Positions 13,346 to 26,300 of a DNA stretch of 64,000 bases are shown piece after piece. The stretch is from positions 62,001 through 126,000 of the forward strand of contig JAQGDQ010000418.1 of NCBI GenBank assembly GCA_030141605.1. The letters run 5' to 3'. Below the pieces are notes generated by a model, which saw only the letters and a list, made by a program, of their open reading frames with translations, searched no databases and had not been told where the DNA came from. The DNA comes from Tubiluchus corallicola (Eukaryota; Priapulida; Priapulimorpha; Priapulimorphida; Tubiluchidae). The stretch's first letter is position 1. The number at the start of each line of letters is the position of its first letter. Position numbers and translations under genes: made by a program.

Positions 13346-14059
13346 AACTGTTGTTAAAGGATGCCAAACTTGATAAAAACCTGCATTTATTTACACTTTA
13401 ATATTTTTCTGATCATAAACAATTCTTGCCCAAAGTTTGCCAAGGAGCAATCTGTCAGTTCCCTTAGTGCTGATGATTCTTGATTCTTGTATGTGCGTCT
13501 TTTGCCTGAATGTTTTGTCGAACAATAGTCCTATTAAACAAACCAGATGTTTGTCAATCCACTGCTTGCAGTCTTCTCTGTGGTCATTCCTCTTTTTTGA
13601 AAACTTAACCTTATGACCAGTTTTATATTAGGCATCGTGATGTTGTAACCACATATAGTCACTTTTGCAAGTATTCGTTGATGCAGTGTTGTTGGATCAG
13701 ATTTACATTACAAGCGGCAAGAAGTCCTCAAGCATGATGATTTTTACCTTGTACCTCTTCAGATTTTCTGATTTCTAACTGCATGTGGAGTATTTTGTTG
13801 TCTGAAATGAAACAAAATTCTTTTTATTAAACTGTAAAACATTAAATGCTATGTTGAACCTTGTAGCAGCTATTTAATACTAGCGCATTAACGTTAGTAG
13901 CCTAACTGTATTATTCATTAAAGAGTTTCTACTTTTTAATGGACTTGGTTTAATCTGCATCCTTATCTAGTCCTCTTGCTTTAGTACACCACAGATTGCA
14001 GATCTTATTTCAAAACCATTAAACTTGGTTTTTCTGCAGATTCAAGCAGTACCTTATCC

Positions 14060-14062
14060 CCC

Positions 14063-14118
<56 letters not shown>
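14060..14118. repeat. (CT)n microsatellite
   Basis: A nearly uninterrupted CT run of about 29 dinucleotides, about 270 bp upstream of the SEC62 ATG. A polypyrimidine/GA tract in this position could be promoter-proximal; there is no further evidence. Confidence 0.95.
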
Positions 14119-14120
<2 letters not shown>

Positions 14121-14389
14121 AGATATATGTTAAGTTTAATCTCATTTTTGCTGAAGTGAAGTGTTCTTCAGTTTCAGTTTGTCAGCTAATTATTATTAAT
14201 GCATTGCATTTCTGTGTAATTATTATTATCATCCTTATAGATATTATCTGCTTTCGAGTTACAAACTTTCAACTCGTTTTTATGTTATTATCATCACAAC
14301 TCATCACACTAGTCGCTAGGAACTGCAAGAGCATTTAAATCGGATAACTTCGTTAAGATAGAATTCATTGTTATTTGGAAGAGCGAAGC

Positions 14390-17300
14390 ATGGCGGAACG
14401 TAGAAAAACACGCAAGCGGAAAGATGAGGTAAAGAGTGTTTCATATGCGGGAGTTAAGTTACTGTTAGCCATTTTCGGTTACTGAATTATCGTAAGGTGA
14501 CTTAGTTGAGTAAAAGGAGTATATTGTCTTTGGCTACCCTTTTTCCACATAATTATTTTTATTATTAAGTACTTACAGCATGTATCAATGAACTCGGTCT
14601 GTTAAGTACCCTAATAAATTGTTAAAGTTATTATGACGTCTATAATTATGTACCGCCATACTTAAAGGAGATACATAATCTTAGTTTTGTAAACTCAGGT
14701 TACCTGTTGCATATGTGAATTTGAACAGCGGATTATTTTCGCGCGATTGGAAGCAATACGGCAGTAGGTATGTAAAGGCCAGTATGCTTTTAGGTTGGAA
14801 GCAATACCAGTATGGCAATATATTGCCTACTTGTGCTACTTAGTACCTACTGTTTTTACTATCTTTATTCACAGGCTGAAACTATATTCAGCTGTTTACT
14901 CATTGTTGCCACATCATTCGGTTCGTTTTTTCTGTTTGGGATTTGCTGTACGCTGTATCATATGTCTGCTTGCACGTCAGAAACGCCCGTAAGTCGGCAG
15001 TTAATCTGGTAATTCACATAATCCTGAGTAAAGCACTATTACTGCAAGAAACTGTGACTAAAGACACTAGCAACATGCAGTGTTTGATGTGACTTCTCCA
15101 AACATACACGCTTATCTCCGTTTGCCAGACAAAAGCGGGGAGACGTCGGTCTGCCGTATTTACTGATACCAGGCTAATACAGTAGGTGCCATGTATTAGA
15201 CTCGTGGTAATGTAGAATCAATTGCCTAATGGTAATGTAGAATCAAGTACGAAATGTGTTTGACATTTATAATGTAGAATAAAACCACCAGGAAATTATT
15301 TAAAAATACCGGAATTTAATTTTAAAACCATTACCCACTTCTCAAACTAAAAACTAGTCCTGCAATTGTGAAAAACGCGTATTAGCCCCAAATCATGAAT
15401 ATTCTAGACACATAACGTCAATATCTTTTGGCTCATATGGCACGTTTTGACTTAACAAAATTTAGTAGACCACTGAACAAGCTGACACTGATCATGTGGT
15501 CGGACCTAAAATGCCACAAGGTGGCCAAAGCAGACAACTAGAGGAGGCCAATCTGCTAAATTTCCAGTATAGTAACTATAGAGAGACCTCTTCCTGTAAA
15601 ATTGTCCTTTGAATATTACTAAATGAATATTCCATATTAATGAATAGACATATTATCTAAAAGGATTTCATTTATAATTAACATTTTTATAACACAAAAT
15701 CGTTTATAGGATGCTTCCAATCAGCCAACGAAACTCGAATACGCTGTTGCAAAGCATCTTCGCTTTAACTTAGCCAACAAGAAGTCAACAATGTATGGGA
15801 ATAAAGTGGAATATTTTCAGGGTATGTAAGTGCCTAGTTATGATCTGTTAGTGAGTGATATTCCAGATTTTTGTTTTACATAGAATAATCTTAAAAATTG
15901 TTGATTTATTAGCTTTAATATTTCATCCTAGCATTTTGCTGAGTATTGTATGTTTGCTTGCATATTTTGTGGATTCTTACATTTTTTTCATCATTTCAAA
16001 TCTTATTTATAACATCTGTAAATAATTAATCAATAAGCTTATTGATCCAGTCATTATAATGCTGTTAAAGCAAAACCGGACCCAATCTGTAGGTCAAAAC
16101 AATCTACTCTTTAAAATATTGAAAAGATACTTTTTTAAAAATGACTTATGTGAAAGAATTATTGCCACACAAACACACGAGTTTGTACCACTAGTTCTTT
16201 GCTGTTACATGCATTTCGCCATTTGCTAGTTAGACGGACAATAGCGTCTGCATTTCGGAAACACACTACACAAAAACTGGTGCTGCACCTCTCAGTTCAG
16301 ATGTGTTAGTTTCTGGCAAATTACACAAGTTCGACAGCTCATGCGTGAGCACAGCAGTAAATTTGAAATTTGAATTTTTATCTTAAAACTTGCCTAGTTC
16401 TAGTACAACCGCTGAATCTCATATTCCAGCACTGTACTTCAATTTTTGCTTTTGCAAACACATGCTACAAGCTCTTGGAATATTTTTGCATTGAAAATTA
16501 TGTTAGTTTATGATGTCATCAATAGTTGGGCTCGCCTGCTGTTAATTAAGTTTTTAATCTATTATTTAATTATCACTTTTGCAGCATTATTCCAGTTAAA
16601 ATGAACACTTTTTGTAGGACTTGAAAATGGGGTGGTATATGAAAAGTCATCCTGTCTTCCTTTAACAAAGTATAATAAATTAGATGTAAAATTAACATAT
16701 TGAATGTGCACTGCAAATTTATATGTAGCTGTTAAATTGTTAACAAGTTAGTTCTAATAAATTCTTTGAGGAATAAAAGACATCCTATCTTGATATTTTC
16801 ATAAGTACGTTTGGTTTTTCTATAAGCATTGAAAAACATGACATCTTTGCACTTTGATCAGTGCTATTGGTTTCTCATAGATAAGAAATGGAAAAAACAC
16901 AATCTTGACTTTTTGATAAGTGCATTTGGTATCTTTATACGAAATTGAAAACATACAATCTTGACATTTTTATAAGTGCAATTTTTCTATAAGCAGTGAA
17001 AAATGTGAAATCTTTGCACCATGATCAGTGCAATTAGTTTCTATATAAGAAATGGAAAAACACAATCTTGATTTTGTACAAGTGCAATTGGTATCTTTAT
17101 AAGAAACGAAAAACATACAATTTTTACACCTTTATCGGTGAAATTGGTTTCTCTATATAAGGAATAGAAAACACAGAATTTTTGTATTATTATAACTGCA
17201 ATTGGCTTTGATTATTCCATTTGTTTTAGGAACTTTCCATTTGGTTATTGCATTTTTTTAAGGAATTTTCCATTTGGTTGTTGCCTTTGTTTTACAAATT

Positions 17301-20300
17301 TTCCTGCACTGTATAAGGATATGCTTTGCTTATTTCAGCATCAAAGGCAGTCGATTGTTTACTCGACTCGAAATGGGCAACTGCTAAAGCGAAAGAGGAG
17401 GCATTATTTACAACCAGGCAGTCGTGCACGGACTTCTTGAACAGGTGAGAACTACAGTAGCATTGCAGAGCATTTTCATTAATTTACCTGGACAGCCGAA
17501 AAACCATTACATTTCATTGAATTTCGTTCCGTTCCAAAACAGTGGAATAGTTAGATATGATATAAAGTGGTGGGTTGATCAGAATTTTCTCGTAGCAACT
17601 CATATTTTTACCCTTTGATATTTTTTATTTGCTTTTTCATTTGCACCTATCAAAAAATTCTGTTGTTAAAAAGGAGCAGCTGAGTTAGTGACCAATTGGT
17701 CGTTCGCTGTTCCTACTCATTTGTTTTTGAAATATTCTACTTCCATAGTATTATAATGTGAATCGAATGTTGAGGAAATAAAATCGATTGAATTGAATTA
17801 AACTGGATCGTGAGCTGTATGGTACTCAGTAGTATGTAATAAATTAAAGAAATTTCCATTATGTTTTAACGTGGAACTTGTCGAGACGTGGAAATCTGAT
17901 TTTTCAGAATTTGCTTCAAAGGTAAAGTCATCTATAGCTTGCTACTCTGGTGTTTGTGCTATGAAATGCTGTTTACACTATATTGTCCAAATATCATGTA
18001 GAACAATATTAATATTTTATACATTTTGTTAGTGGAAATTTCAAACAACACTGTATTGTTTGATGAATTCTTGTTCCTAGAGTGTTGCAAAAAATGTGAT
18101 GTTTTAGGCTCAATTTAATAGTAATGTTGCTGACAATTTTAGACTATTATACTCCAAGGATTTGGTCAATAAATTACCGACTGTATTTAGTGTATTTCCT
18201 ATTAGAAACTTTTCGACTTTGCAAATATTTTTTCTGTTCTGAAAACTAAAACCCAAGTTTTATAATAGCTCCATGCTGTGAATTTATTTTAAAAATTTTG
18301 CAATGTTTTGTTGTCTTCATGTTGCAGAATGCATTTTATTCTTTTGTCTAGATTACTACAAAAAGAACTCTTCCATCGTGCACACAAACAGGTGAAGAAA
18401 ATTCCAGAGAAGAAGAAGAAGACAGACAAGGATGAGGAGAAAAGGAAAGACGCATCCAAAGAGAATGAGAAAGAAAAGAAGGACAAAGAGAGTGAAGGAG
18501 AAAAGAAGGTTAGTACTATGTACTTTAAGCTGGATCAGTTGATTTCTTACGTAATGACGTAAAACATTGCATGTATTGTGAATAATTCAATTCATTTTTA
18601 TTTTCTCAATAACAGTTAAAATTTGACATGATTACATTTCAATACAACTGAGAAGGAGCAGCGAAAGACCTATTGGTCACTTGGTCAGCTCCCCCTTATT
18701 AAGCAAACAAGTTTACTTACAGGTGCATGACATTATTTTAGGTGATTATTACACAAAAAAACATTACAGTATTAAAAATTAATTTGGTATTAAATTATGT
18801 ACTAAGTAGCAGAAATGGTATTGTGTATACTTAATCTAGTCAAATTTTTAAAGAATGGAAAAATAGTAAGCGACAACTTCTTGAGAATTGAATACGAGGC
18901 TACATTTTGAATAATAATAATAGTTATACTATATGCATAAATTTATGATTAAATAGAAACAGAAACTGTAAAGTCAAGATGCATTTCAAAAATAAATTAG
19001 TAAATAAATCTCATATCAAATGAAAATGAAAAAGCAAACAAAATTCTTCAAGGTAAACAAAAATTATCAAATAATAAAAGGATATATATCAGGCAAAATG
19101 CAATTCAACTCAAGGCAAAAAGAAGTTATCACAAGCCAAGCAAAACAGAATTCAACTTAAAGTAAAATATTATGTCAAGCAAAATCAGCAAAGTCAACTC
19201 AAAGCAAAAGTTTTATAATTCATCTCAAAGTAAAAAGAAGTTATCAATAAGTCGACCAGCCATCCGGATTAACTTGACATGAGGGAACCAAATGTGTTTG
19301 GAGATTGTCGCGGAAACTCGGCCTTCCACAGCCAATCTCATGCTTTCCAAAACTTACGCAGTTCAAGTATAGATGAATAAATGCTAAATTTAAATGTTGT
19401 GTCTAGCATTTGTAATGATTATAACTATTAGATATGATTTTTATAGCGCTTTTAAGTTTGTGTTTAAATTTTGGGTGTTGTTTGTCTTGTGTAACTCCTT
19501 TAGCAATATGCAGCACTCTTTGTCAACTAATTGGCAATATGCAACATCATCATCATCATCATACGCCCGTCACGTCTATTGTAGACATTGGGCAGGCATA
19601 ATTCTAAAAAAAGAAATCTGCCTTCAGACAGGTAAATGCAGCAGTAATCCAGCAAAAAAAAACTAGACACTGCTACGCCAGTAGCTTGTCAGCACGACTT
19701 CCGTTTTAAATATGCAACACTCTTTGTCAACTAATTGGCAATATGCAACACTCTTTGTCAACTAATGCATCGTGCAACCCTCTTTTGAATGCTGTAATAC
19801 ATTTCCTGTTTTACATTCTAAGACACCAAAAATTATTGACAGCTGTCTGAAATGACCCTAAATATCATATTTCCAAAGCACAGAATTTTTGTTTGGATTC
19901 GACTGCAAATAGGGGAATTACAAGTTTCATTGTGCCTTTGTCAACCATTGAGAAATTTCACTTTTTACACAAAATTCGTTAATTTTGTTACAATGAGTGT
20001 TTGCAGCTGAAAACAGCAAATTGAATTGTTAAAATGCTAAAATGTGTTCTTAAGCTTTGTAGTGATCACATTTTTGTGTCAAGATCATTTTGGGGTTTTG
20101 TGCATTTTCAGTTAAGTTCATTGAGTGTTTTATGCTGTAAAATGAAGTGTTTTTCATGGGGTACCGCGGATTTCTCTCAAGTAGTTAAATTATTTGCCTA
20201 TTTAAACAAAAACAGCCAACACCTTCAAATGGCTAATGGGATATCCAACTGGAATATGTTTTTATGCAAATGCTAGACGTGAACTTTCTGTGTTCTAATG

Positions 20301-23300
20301 ATATTTGTAAAAAAAATGGCTTAAAATTTCCCGTAGCAGCTGGCCACAGCCTAACTGTTACAGTTAGATTTCCACAGTGCTGTAGCTTCTGACATCACAC
20401 TGCAGAAGCGGGCATTGCTAAAGTTGGCGTTGCTATGGTGACTGAACAATTTTTTGTCTGCCATCTAGGGGCGAGTTAAAAAAGCAGTGCAAGCGTGTAA
20501 TTGCACTAGTTGCAGTCGGATGATTTGTGGTGCTGAACCACTAACTTCCCGTGTTTAATAACCAGGTTGCAATTCAAGATAGAAGCTCCTTATTGTGACC
20601 ATTTATAAAAGTCCAATAATTATTCAGTATTTTTCGTTAATTAACTAGATACTGTGATTGCCAATGTGTTTCTAAACCATTGATATTTATTTTTTAACAT
20701 TTATTACCCGTTGCGGGAATTGGAGAAAGAAAGGCGACAGTCTGAACACTTGCACCCTCTGCTGTTTCTACCATGAGGGTGCCATCCCACCTAACCTGTC
20801 TGTAAATCTAACTGTGTTTTTAGCCCGCACCCACTGTGTTGTTTTTGCTTGTTTCACCTCTTTTCATAACCTCTAATACCATCACCAGTTAGCGAGTTGC
20901 TTTTCTCAGCGTGTATACTAACCCATGCGCACCCCAAACCTTTAGTATGTCGTCAAAGACTTTTAGAAATATATTATTCAACACTTCAAGACACTGAAAA
21001 ATTGTGGTCTAGCCGAAATTTATTCAGTGTCTTCTTTCTTTTTTTCAACTCACTACCCGCAGTGGGCAATAATTGTTAAAAATAAACTGCAATGGTTCAC
21101 GAACACTCTGACAATCCCAGTCATAATCTAGCTAATTAATGATATCTTTATCCACCATGATCCACTGAATGGGCAGAGTTGTTTCAGCCACATTTACTTC
21201 AACATACATGCTCCCTGAATCGAGTTATTAATGAGCCATTTACATAAACATGCACACGTATCCACTCAGCTATGAAGGTGCAGTTTGTAACCGGAAAATA
21301 AAATTCCTGATAATTTAAAATGTTCGTGCCAATTGGTAAAATGTCACTGACTCACTTTACCAGTGTGCACCACTGACTCACTTTACCAGTGTGCACCAGT
21401 GACTCACCTTACCAGTGTGCACCACTGACTCACCTTACCAGTGTGCACCACTGACTCACCTTTCCAGTGTGCACTTAGTAAAGTGTGCACTACGAATGCT
21501 CTGATTATTTTTTCGCACTTTGCGCAGTGTTATTTAAACTTGTTTCAAATGGCTTGCCGTCACAATGGCTGTGCTTAACTGCAATCGCAGGAGTTAAAAT
21601 TGACAAGTTTTTATACAGCGTCACTGCTAACACAACCTTTGCGTGCAATAAGATATGTGAAATTTCAAGTCGAATTTTTAAGCTTTGTGTAAGGGATTTT
21701 CTTGCAGTTTAAAAAAATTCACTTGATGGAATGTTACTTTGCACTTTTGTAGACATTTTCTAAACTGCACCTTCTTAAACTTTCAGGAAGAAAATGGCGG
21801 AAAGAAGAAAGAAAAGAAAAAAGTGAAATTGGAGATGCATGACGACCAGGTGTTCATAGACGGCAAAGATGTGAGTTCAAATCACGATTCACACTTTTAT
21901 TTCAGACGTTGAAGTCCATATTAAAAATAAGTATACATATAGATAATATATAGCAGACTATGCATTAAAAAAATCTAGCACTAAAATTAGTGAGATTACA
22001 ATAAGAAAGTACTACTCTTACAATCAAATGTTTGAATTTGTTCCATTTATATTCAGAAAACTAGTCGAAAAATGTATTCATAGCTTATGTTATTCAACAG
22101 TTCATGTTTCAAACGTATTTGTTTATTTGCGATATTTTTACTGAATGTTTATTTCAAAATGTAAGCTAGAATGGTTGTTTATGTGCACAGCTTATATGTT
22201 GTGCAAAACACATAACCACCGCGCACTAGATTACTTTAATTGTGTTTTGAAGAAGTAGTTTTTGTTTAATTTTGGAAAGTGATGATCATTTTTGTTTTTT
22301 TGACCTGCCAGCACTGTTATTTCCAAGCAGGTTCACAAAAAGTGAACAATTCTGCAAAATCAAAATTCTGCAATCAAAGCTTTGGTGTTTTTTTTTGTTT
22401 TACGAAAGCAAATTTCTTTATCGATAAAAATCAAGTACAGGGTGTTACTTGGAAACCGGCCTAAGTTTCAAATACAGGGATAACAGTCATAAATTAAAGC
22501 AAAGCCGAACCCAATCTTAAACTGTAGGTCAAAACAATCTACTCCTTCTAATATTGAAAGGAAACTTTTTCAAAAATGACTTACATGAAAGAATTATTAC
22601 CACATAAACACAATTTCGTGTTTGCATCACCAGTTCTTCGCTATTACATGCATTTCGCCATTCGCTAGTTAGATGGGTACTAGTGCCTGCATTTTGGAAA
22701 CGCATAACACCAAGAACAGATGGCTACCTGACAGTTCAGATGTGTTAGTTTGTGACGAACTATACAAGTTCGACAGCTCATGCGTGAGCACAGCAGTAAA
22801 TTTGAATTTTTGTCTTAAAAGTTGCTTATTTTTAGTACAACACACTGAATATCTTACAGTAGCACATTTTGCTTTCGCAATCACGTATAACATGCTCATG
22901 GAAGATTTTTGTTGTTGAAAATTATGTTTGTTTGTGATGTCATCAATAGTTAATCTCGCGCGCCATTAATTAAGTTTTTAATCTGTAATTAAATTATCAG
23001 AAACGTTTTTGCAGTATTAACTTTTGTTAAAATGTATACTTTTTATCGGACTTGAAAATGGGGTAGTGTATAAAAAATCATCCCGTCTTCCTTTAAACGA
23101 ACGTCTCAGAAAACTAAAACTTCTGAAAATGAGCTAACTAAATTTTCATATGCAGTGCTATATGTGTCTATTTATTGTCTATACATTTTGGCTCTACATT
23201 TTCTTTATTTATCATTATTTATAATGAGCAATTTAACCATTTAATAAAGCAACTGTTTCTTTGCAAACTGTATTTTTTCTGTTTTACCATCTGTACAGCT

Positions 23301-26300
23301 AATTTTACTTGCTTACGTTGATTTGATGAACATGGAGTTTTGCAAAGTCGGTATGCTTTTTTTTACCAAAGACGTTCTATTTGTTATTGCAACAATAAAA
23401 AATGCAAATACATCTAAAATTAATTTCGATTCATTTTGCAGGTTTATGTCTGGATTTACGATCCTATATCTCCAAAAATGTTCATCCTCGGATTACTGAT
23501 TGGTAAATGCAACTTTAGAACATTTTTCCCTCCTATTGTTACAAGAGCCTTCCTGTTTGTTTAGAAGCAGGATTAGTTCCTAAGCACCACGGTATAGCTA
23601 GACCTATTACCGAAATGAATCATTTGTTTTGACAGGCTGATACATTTCTGAAGGTGATACTGCATCTTTCTAGCTGGTTCTATGATAATTACCTGGTTAG
23701 AGAGCATTCAGTCATCTATTGCTAACAAGTGATCACTACCAGCATTGCGTATTATCAGACAGTGTCTTGCTAAAACCTACATTGTATCACAAAACATTAC
23801 ATTCTGTAAAAAATTTTTTTTGCTACCCATTCATAATTGTTTCATGCTGTTTTGCACAACGTATGAAGAATTTTTCATGAGATATCGGCAGATTTTTCTC
23901 AACTAGATAAATGTGTGATCGCAAACCAGAGGTGTCCATAAGTTGACATAGCTAAGACTATGTTATGATGCTTCAAAGTAGAATGCTCCAAAAGTTGGGT
24001 CTCTTGACAATTTTTTGTCTTTTATGAAATCAAATGCTTAATGTATTGCAGTTTTGTATTTTAGCACCAAAAATCATCAGGAAATGGTGTAAAAAAATAC
24101 TAAAATTTAATTTTATAACCGGTTACTATGGTGTTCGTAACTCGCAACCCACTGTGTACATTGTTTTGCTGTAGTTTCTAGCAACGCAGTGTAGACTAGG
24201 CATTAGTAAAGTTGGCGTTGCTATGCACCGCCATCTAGGGGATGTGTTAGAAAGCATTGCAAGTGTGTGATTGCACTAGAGTATTTTCAATCGCTGCGTT
24301 TCAGAGTGTGGCATTTTAACATGACGTTCAAACTCTTGTCGCAATTTCTACACCACTTTTCTATATTTCAGTGTTAGGTGCAATTGGAGTTTGCTTGTTC
24401 CCACTTTGGCCACCAGAGGTCAGACTGGGTGTGTACTATCTCAGCCTGGTAGCTGCTGCTTTCGTTGGTTCCATAATTGCGCTTGCCGTCAGTAAGTATC
24501 GGAGAGAAACAGAAAAAATACGAAACACAAAACATTGTTGAAGGAACATTTACCTTCAATAATTTTTATTTTTCAAATCAATAGATTCAATTCGCAAATA
24601 AACATATACATATGCATTACATGTGCATCGATACAAAATTATGATTCAATTCTTGAATGCTGCGCTAGAGACCTAAGAAGCTAGCTTATGCTAGACCACT
24701 AGAATTAGTTACGATAAAAATTACAATATATTGCTAATGGTTAGTATGAGTTACATTGGGCGTTAGTAGTATTAATTTTCATAATTACGATATAAACTGA
24801 TGGTCGATATAGAGAAATGATAAATGCTTTAACACATTCGCTAAGCATTTATGGAGGAGGCAACACTTGTTTAGACTATATGGAGGTGCGCATTGCAGAT
24901 ATATATACGGGTGGGAAGTAATAAAATATTATTATACTCGAGGGGACGTTTTTGAAAATCAAAAACGACAAATCATGATTGAGTGATCAGTTGTATGTTT
25001 CAAGTAAGTTTAATTTATAATTTTTGTTAAATATGGACAGCGAGTTTGCATTTTTAATAGCTGGAGCAATTGAATTCCATATGTATAATTACACTGTGTG
25101 CTTGGCATTGTCTGCATTACACAAGTTGTTTTGTTGGAGATAAAATGATACAAGGCATGTTTTTTATTATTCAAAACTATGAATGCCGCCATATCTACCT
25201 GTTTTTCAATTTACCAATTTCATTTAATTTTGTAACTGTCGGGATCTTCTCAGCTCGGTGGGGCAGAGGGAGGAAGACATACATCTTCGAAGTAGACGAA
25301 ATTATGTTTTAAATTTGCATAATGAGTACAAGTATGACAGAGAAAAATAGTAAAATGTAAATGCTTATCTAGCCTGTTATTCTGTTCATATAAAATGGTT
25401 TATTTAGTTGGTTTACTTAAACTCGATGATATTAGTTACATAATGTGGCGCAGCGATTTGCTATATCATGTTGCTTCTAAAATTGACTCTGTGCATGAAT
25501 TCTACGTGATATCACACTGAAAAAGCTCTTTTAAAACCTGGAGTGGTGCGAAAGTTGCTCACCATTGACTTTTCCCGTTAGTCCAGTAAATTTTCATGCA
25601 AAGGTTTGCTTAAAGCAAAACTGGGATCCAATCTTTAACTGCAGGTCAAAACAATCTACTCTTTAAAATATTGAAACGAATCATACATTTTTTCCAAAAA
25701 TGACTTACGTGAAAGAATTATTATCACACAAACACAATTTCATGTTCGCACCACTAGTTTTTCGCTGTTACCTGTATTTCGCTAGTTAGACGGGCATAAG
25801 CGCCTGCATTTCGGAAACGCGTTACACTAAAACAAGTGATATACCGCTCAGTTCAGATGTGTTAGTTTCTGACGGAGTACGCAAGTTCGATAGCTCATGC
25901 ACGAGCAAAGTAGTAAATTTGAATTTTTATCTTAAAAGTTGCTTATTTTTAGTACAACACACTGAATATCTTACAGTAGCACCGTACTTCAATTTTCGCA
26001 TTCGCAAACACGTGCAACACGCTCGTGGAATATTTTTGGTGTTGAAAATTATGTTAGTTTGTGATGTCATCAATAATAGGGCTTGCGCACCTTTATAAGC
26101 AATTATTTAGTTATCAGAAATGCTTTTGCAGTATTAATCGTGTTAAAATGTATTCTTTTTATCGGACTAGGGACCATCGGAAAATGGGGTAGTATATGAA
26201 AAATCATCCTGTCTTCCTTTAAGCTGTTTAGGTAAACATCTACAAGGCAAAACTTAGCAGGTTTATCTGATGCAGGTATTTTAAAATGCAATTGTGTTTT

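Larger units (their letters stand above)
12029..14389. other. Intergenic, head-to-head spacer between KCMF1 and SEC62
   Basis: It contains both promoters, one for each strand. A relatively GC-rich patch at about 12200-12275, 170 bp upstream of the KCMF1 ATG, may be its promoter or 5'UTR. No clear TATA box was assigned. It also holds a LINE reverse-transcriptase remnant (13230-13345) and a CT microsatellite (14060-14118). Confidence 0.6.
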
